A program made the position numbers and the translations under genes. A stretch of DNA of 62,250 nt from Prototheca cutis (taxonomy: Eukaryota; Chlorophyta; Trebouxiophyceae; Chlorellales; Chlorellaceae): positions 1,300,083 through 1,362,332 of the forward strand of contig BCIH01000002.1 of NCBI GenBank assembly GCA_002897115.2, read 5' to 3'. The notes under the pieces were generated by a model that was not told the DNA's origin, ran no database searches, and worked only from the letters and a program-made list of their open reading frames with translations. Below, piece by piece: positions 56,988 to 62,250 of this stretch (position 1 is its first letter; each line of letters starts with the position of its first letter).

Positions 56988-57913
56988 CCCATATTTCCCT
57001 TCTGATCATGAGACAGGTTCTGGTCGAGGCTTCAGAGACCTTGCATGGAATCCACACAGTCTTGGAAGCCGACTGTTCCCTCTGTTCCTGGCAACTGTTC
57101 CCTCTTCCTGGCAGCCCGCTCATCCGTTGGCTGGGCCCCCTGTTCAAAGCTGAGATCGTGGCCCGCACTTCTTGGCGGTCTTGCCATCGCCGCTCAGCTG
57201 CCATTCAACAAGCGTGATCGATGCTGGAGATTTGGTTGATGGAATTCATCGGATGCGCGGTGTCATTTTGGTCGCGTCATGGGCGAGTCAGGGTCATGGC
57301 GGTGGTCAGGAGCGACAGATTCAGACTGTCCCACGCATTTCTCGCAGGTGCAAGGATCCATGGAGCGCCACAGTGTCATTAATGGTTCTACCATGGCAAT
57401 TCCCAATGAAAACAGAGACATCCAAGCTGTTCTCGACAGACATGGCAATCCCAGCTCCATTTCCCGCCAAAAATGTGAACAGACTCCTCGCGAAGGATGA
57501 GGTTGCTTGGAGATGGGGCTGCTTGGCCTGCCGGGATGGCATGCGAGCGGTCGGCTCGGGCTGGGACGTCGGGTGCTAGGCCACCAAAGGAGCAGGACAG
57601 CGACTTGGAGCCCTGCAAACATTTCCATCTCNTCGTGACCAGGGCGCTGCACGCCCGAGCTGTTTCGTCACCGCTGCGCGCAGTGCCGGGCAGCCACAGC
57701 GCTGCCCAGAGCCACGTCCCTGGCACTGCATTGAACCCGATAGTGCTTGTTGAAGTTGTCTACGTGTAGATTTGTGGCCTCGGTCAGGGCCTGGGGACTG
57801 CAGTTCCGGCCAACGGACCTCCTGTCCAGCTGCGCAGGCCTCCTGTTTCGTGTGCGACCTCCTCCTCGCCCCTCCCGCCAGCCATGCTGGGCACACCCGG
57901 CCCAGCGGACGAT
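56988..57913. other. Intergenic region, about 0.9 kb, no assigned gene
   Basis: ORFs on both strands (for example plus 57172-57579, minus 57321-57542) lack motifs and splice partners. It may include the 5' leader of the bromodomain gene. Confidence 0.4.
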
Positions 57914-60250
57914 ATGGCGCGGAAACGCCAGTTGCGGGAGGATCTGACGCTCGTGCGCTCTCAAAAGGCAGAGGTGAGGAGCTTGGGCCGTGGTGGAGGG
58001 GCGTGGCCCCCGCCTGGTCTCAGAATAGTTGGCTGGGGTTCTCTCTGTGTGAGGTCATACTGGTGTGACTGTGCACGTTATGGTTGCAGGGAAGTATGCA
58101 TGGCATGGATTGCTGCATGATGACGTTTTGGGAAGGTCGTAAGCCGTGCAAGGAGTGCTCGCGCCGGCACATGAGGGCTGTGCAATGGGTTGGACTTCAG
58201 GATGTGAAACTATCATGCAGGCGGTTTGCCCGGTGTGGTGCCAACCATTCAACCCCCCAGCCAACAATGGCATCATCCCCCGGATTGGCTTTTCTTCAGG
58301 TGCTGCGTAAGATCCAGGCTCTTGCCAAAAAGGCGCGGACGGCGGCCCCCCCCCCCGCGGCCCCCGGCCCGAGCATCGAGGCGCGGCGTGCGGCGCTTGC
58401 GGAGGAGCAACGTCGGCGCATGGATTCCCTGTGGTCTTCCTGCGCCAAGATCGNCTCGGGCCTGCTGGGCAACCAGCGGACTCGGCAGTACTTTGGCGCG
58501 CCGGTCGATGCGGCCTATGCCCCCGGGTACTACACCGTGATCAAGTCGCCCATGGACCTTGGCACCATTCGCACCAAACTGGACCATCGGCAGTACACCG
58601 ACGTTGCGGCGTTCCGCGACGACGTGCGCCTGGTCTTTGCAAACTGCCGGCAGTTTAATCCGCCGGGCAACTTTGTGCGTGGCATCGGCGACCAGGCCAG
58701 CGAGAAGTTTGAGAAGAAATGGGTCGCCAGCGGACTGGAAGCTGCGGCGGATGCCGAGGCGCGTCGTGCGACCCAGGAACGCGCTGTTTTGGATGCCGAG
58801 GCCTCTGCGCTCCCGGACGCCGTCCGGGCCGCGGGAGAGGAGCTGGCAGAACTCGCAAAAAAGGCCGAAGCCGCTGCGGCGACGGCTGCAGCGGCTGCAG
58901 CGGGCGGGGCGGCCGGGCCCCCCGCTGCGCCGGGGCCCCACCGCGACATGACCTTTGAGGAGAAGCGGCGGCTGAGTCATGCGCTGGGCGGGCTTCCGGG
59001 CGAGCGTTTGGAGCGTGTCCTGGCCATCATTGCTGAAGGGCCCTCGCGTCCCACTACCAACGTGGGCGCCGATGACCAAGAGTACGAGCTGGACATTGAT
59101 GCTCTGGACCGCACGACACTGTGGCGGCTCCAGGATTTCGTCGATGCCGTCGCCGCGGAGATTGCGCTCAAGGCACCCCCCGTTCCTGCTACTGATGGCG
59201 GTGCGGGAGTTGCGGAGGGTGCGGAGGGCGCTGCAAACGTGGGTACAAACGCGAACGCAAACGCTGCAAACACCGCCGCCGCCGCTCCTGGCAATGGCAA
59301 CGACGTCAACACTGCACCGTCGGTGACGGAACCCAATGGGCGCGAAGACCACCAGGGCAGCCCACGGTCTTCGGCATCCTCAGGGTCGGGTGCCGGGTCG
59401 CGAGGCGACGGGCAGATGGGCGGCGGGGAAGCCGCGCCGCGGCCCCCCCGCGCCGCGGGCGACCTCACCACCTTTGTCTCGGCGACGGGGCCGGGCCCGG
59501 GGACGACCATCTTGCGCCCCTCGGGCGCCAAGAAGGAGGTCCAGCTGCAAAACACCGGTGCGTGGGCGAGCCTCAGCACCGGCGCAGGGGCCGCTGGTGC
59601 TGGTGGTGATGCCGCAGTACTGCCGACGACTGGGACGCAGTCCCAGCCGGGCGGTGGTGCGGGCGACGGTGCCACGGCGCAGCCAGCCACGGGAGACGAA
59701 CAGGACGACGATGAGGACGCACTGTGGGCCGAGTTCCAGGGCCGGGCTGAGCGCGCCGAAACCGCAGCCAAATCAGAAGCCGAGGCCAAGGTGCTTTTTT
59801 TGTGAGGGGAGTTTGTTTTCAGCAGTAGGGAGGACGGTGTTGGTGTGGTCCAAGGTGGTAGGTGCCACGCGGGGCGATCTGCATGTTGTCCGGCAGGCCG
59901 GCGCGGGCTCGGTACGCTCACACTGCACGTCCCACGCAACAGGAAGAGCAGGCTGCAACACCTGGCGCCGCGCAGCAGGCCCCTTCCCAAGGAACCACAG
60001 GCCCTGATCTGGCGGCCTTGGGGCTTGCACCCCGTCAGGTATGTCCATTTTGCGGGTTTTGAGGGTCGTGGCTGAGGGCAAGAGAGGCGAGTCGCATGCC
60101 CCCAAGACTTGGAGCAATCCCAGGAAACTAGCAGCTCTCCCCTCTAGTGGACGCTGTCTGTTGTGTACGGGGTGCTCGCGATCACTCCCCTACTGCACCA
60201 TGGCGCTGCAGGACGACAGCGACGGTGCTGAAGACATGGAGGAGCTGTGA
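57914..60250 (+). CDS. BET-type bromodomain protein (GTE family: bromodomain + NET domain)
   Basis: Exon 1 begins MARKRQLREDLTLVRSQKAE (57914; an in-frame ATG at 57884 is possible). Exon 2 (58300-59790) carries a single bromodomain: QRTRQYFGAPVDAAYAPGYY, VIKSPMDLGTIRTKLDHRQY, and FANCRQFNPPG with the acetyl-lysine-binding Asn. A coiled Ala/Glu-rich stretch follows, then an extra-terminal NET domain (MTFEEKRRLSHALGGLPGER, YELDIDALDRTTLWRLQDFV). The remainder is long, Ala/Gly/Pro-rich and disordered. Later short exons end EQAATPGAAQQAPSQG...LAPRQ and DDSDGAEDMEEL at TGA 60250. One bromodomain plus NET is the plant and algal GTE layout; these proteins read acetylated histones. One N at 58454. 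Confidence 0.93.
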
Positions 60251-61199
60251 GAGTGCCGCTGCATGCCTGCCGAGTTCCGGCCCTGATGCCCTGCACGTCT
60301 TGTGTGCCCATCGTTCATGTACACATGTGACACACCGACATTGCATGACACGGGGAGGGAATGTCTGGCAAAGGCATCGAGGCTGTGGTGGGAAGGAGGG
60401 CCGGGGATGTGCAACGGGCGGGGGTGCTCCCGGGGCCCTGGGCGCCAGGGAAGACGGGGAGCTGCAGATCCCACGCCCATCAGACCGGATCATTGCCAAA
60501 CAGTACAACACATGGATACATTGGTGGAGATGGGGGGGATTTTATGTGGGTACTTGGCGATGTTTGCAAGCGAACATCAAGAAGCGTTCAAATTGCTGCC
60601 GAAACGCCTGCTCGGATGAGCAGTACCGCATGCGGATGTGCAGTACCTCGAGCACCCCAATTCAACCTGGGTGCGAGCAGGACAAAGACGCCCCAGAGCG
60701 CAACCGCCGACTACAATGTTGGCTTTAGTAACGTTGCGGGCGACTTATTTCGTTTTTAGGTGCGTCTAGTGCCCTTCAGACACCTCATTGTGAGAAGGTC
60801 GGTGCAGGATGCAGGCAGATGCTGGGGTGCTGGAGTTGGTGGCGACCCGCGGCTCGCGCAGCGGATGCCTCTGTGATAGTTCATTGGTGTTATTACATGC
60901 TTATCGTGTGTTTCTGGTGGACGAGCTTGTGCTCTATAGCCTTTGGGCACTGCGATTTCGAGCCAGAGATTGGCAGATGTCGCGAGCCTGCCTGACCCCA
61001 CGCGCACCACCTTCCACGCTTCCTTTCCGGATATATTTCATGTATGGCACACTGTCACACTGGGAAAACGGCGTGGAGGCCATTCGACGTGCTCTCGACA
61101 ACTCCTCTTCCCTGCAGATCCCGCCCTGACTGCAGCTTGCCCAGCCATCCTCTTTCATCAAGAGCGCCCCCTATTTCATTGAAGCGCTCGAAGAGCGCG
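60251..61199. other. Intergenic region, about 0.95 kb, no assigned gene
   Basis: The longest ORF (plus 60809-61129, 106 codons) has no motif. Likely 3' region of the bromodomain gene and promoter of the terminal gene. Confidence 0.4.
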
Positions 61200-62250
61200 A
61201 TGGCCGCGCCGATGAGGGCGGTAAGTCCCTAGAAGCTTTGGTTTCAGCTGGTGGCTGGTGGTGGCTGCCACAGATCCCAGTGCCATTGCCTGTGGCCCTT
61301 CCTGGCCAGACAAGGAGGCACCCCCCAGCCCCCACCTTTCTTCCCTTTCCCTGCAGCTGGTTCTGGTGCTGGTGTTGGCATGCAGTGGACTCACCTCGGC
61401 GTCCAGCCTGCGGGCTGAGCGCCACCTAGGCTCGCACTGCGCGGCGGAGCGTCGGTGCTTGGGCAGTGCCTGCTCCGCCGCCTTTGCATCTCAAGATCTT
61501 CCATACACGGCCGTCTACACGACCACGGTCAACGCATCCACCACAACCTTCTCCATTCTGGCTTGCTCCAGCGCCTGCACCGCCGGTTCCGAGGGCTGCG
61601 CGCCGCTGCAGGCACTGACGCTACGCGTTGGCGACGCTCTCCTCGCAGACCCGAGCTCGGTGGTGGCCACGCCCTCGGCTACGGCTGTCCCGGGTTGCAG
61701 CGATGCAGGCACGGGCCTGCGGTGGACGGGGAGTGCGCTGGGGAGCCTCGCAAGTACCTCCCCCGCACAGGTGTGTGTATGAGATTGGGTGGGATTCGTT
61801 TGAAAATGTGTGGGCTAGGACAAGGGGACTGCTGTCAGGCATTACTGGCTGGGGTGCCAATGTTTGAGACCGGCGTGGGCTGATGCATGCTTTAGAAAAC
61901 ATCATCCTCACTCACAACACATACGCACCCTTTCACCGCCTGCAGAACCAGACGTGCTCCACGTTCCAGTTGAGCCTTGGTAATACAGAGGAGGGCGTGC
62001 CCCTCACTCTCGAGGACCTGTGCCCCAGCAATCTAACAATCGTCACTGACAGCGGCACCATCCTCTACAGCGCAGCAGCATCACCGGACACCTGCCTGGT
62101 AAACCTCGCAACGTCCAGCGGCGACACCGGTTTCATCCTCCTGACAGACGGAGGCGTACAGCCATCCCCGAGCCCGTCGCCATCGCCCAGTCCATCACCG
62201 TATGGCCCGAGCCCGAGCCCGAGCCCGCGCGTGCCTCCCAGCAGCGTGCC
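61200..62250 (+). CDS. Secreted Cys-rich, Ser/Pro-rich protein, 3' truncated by window
   Basis: Exon 1 (61200-61220, MAAPMRA) splices in phase to LVLVLVLACSGLTSASSLRA, together a signal peptide. The ectodomain has many Cys (HCAAERRCLGSAC, ACSSACTAGSEGC) and possible N-glycosylation (NAST, NQTC). The exon starting near 61946 begins NQTCSTFQLSLGN and runs into a (Ser-Pro)n stretch with YGPSPSPSPSP at the window edge. It is probably an extracellular hydroxyproline-rich glycoprotein of the wall type; the family is not recognised and the C terminus is missing. Confidence 0.75.

Noticed and set aside
57172..57579. 135-codon plus ORF between TFIIIC5 and the bromodomain gene
   Set aside because: No motif, no splice partners, and an equally open antisense frame overlaps it.

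Overview
The window looks like nuclear DNA of a GC-rich green alga, most likely a chlorophyte of the Trebouxiophyceae type (inference). Genes are split by many short GT-AG introns. Plastid-type proteins (a thylakoid cyclophilin, arogenate dehydrogenase) sit beside mitochondrial ones (bL33m, bTHXm, IBA57), and the housekeeping set is eukaryotic. I see no rRNA, tRNA or CRISPR array.

Layout. 2-763: the 3' end of a mobile element carrying the C-terminal nuclease part of a Fanzor/TnpB-like protein, a GC-rich structured stretch and a terminal repeat. 1100-12026: phosphopantetheine adenylyltransferase, a Gfo/Idh/MocA oxidoreductase and CAND1. 12585-19473: a CYP20-2-like cyclophilin, a secreted flavin oxidase and PRKRIP1. 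19956-32819: CLP1, a membrane-anchored GH16 glucanase, a SEC14-type lipid transfer protein, a Cys-rich secreted protein and a coiled-coil protein with a KEN box. 33337-44221: bL33m, CWC27, IBA57, DNA polymerase lambda, a small TIR element related to the Fanzor element, and GINS subunit SLD5. 44451-62250: arogenate dehydrogenase, RPB8, an MFSD6-like transporter, bTHXm, a 63-residue membrane/coiled-coil protein, TFIIIC subunit 5, a BET bromodomain protein and a truncated secreted Ser/Pro-rich protein.

Functional grouping. Several neighbours serve RNA synthesis and processing (PRKRIP1, CLP1, CWC27, RPB8, TFIIIC5, BET) or replication and repair (pol lambda, SLD5). Nothing suggests operons. Genes alternate in strand, giving nine head-to-head pairs with intergenic gaps of about 300-1050 bp that could be shared promoters.

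The most notable system is the Fanzor element. Its catalytic Glu and Asp and its zinc-finger cysteines are intact. Its last ~150 bp recur in inverted orientation at 42553-42700 as one end of a 363-bp element with terminal inverted repeats and flanking direct repeats. This suggests an autonomous RNA-guided-nuclease transposon and a non-autonomous derivative in the same genome. Exon coordinates were read by eye from splice consensus and protein similarity, so gene spans are more reliable than individual junctions.
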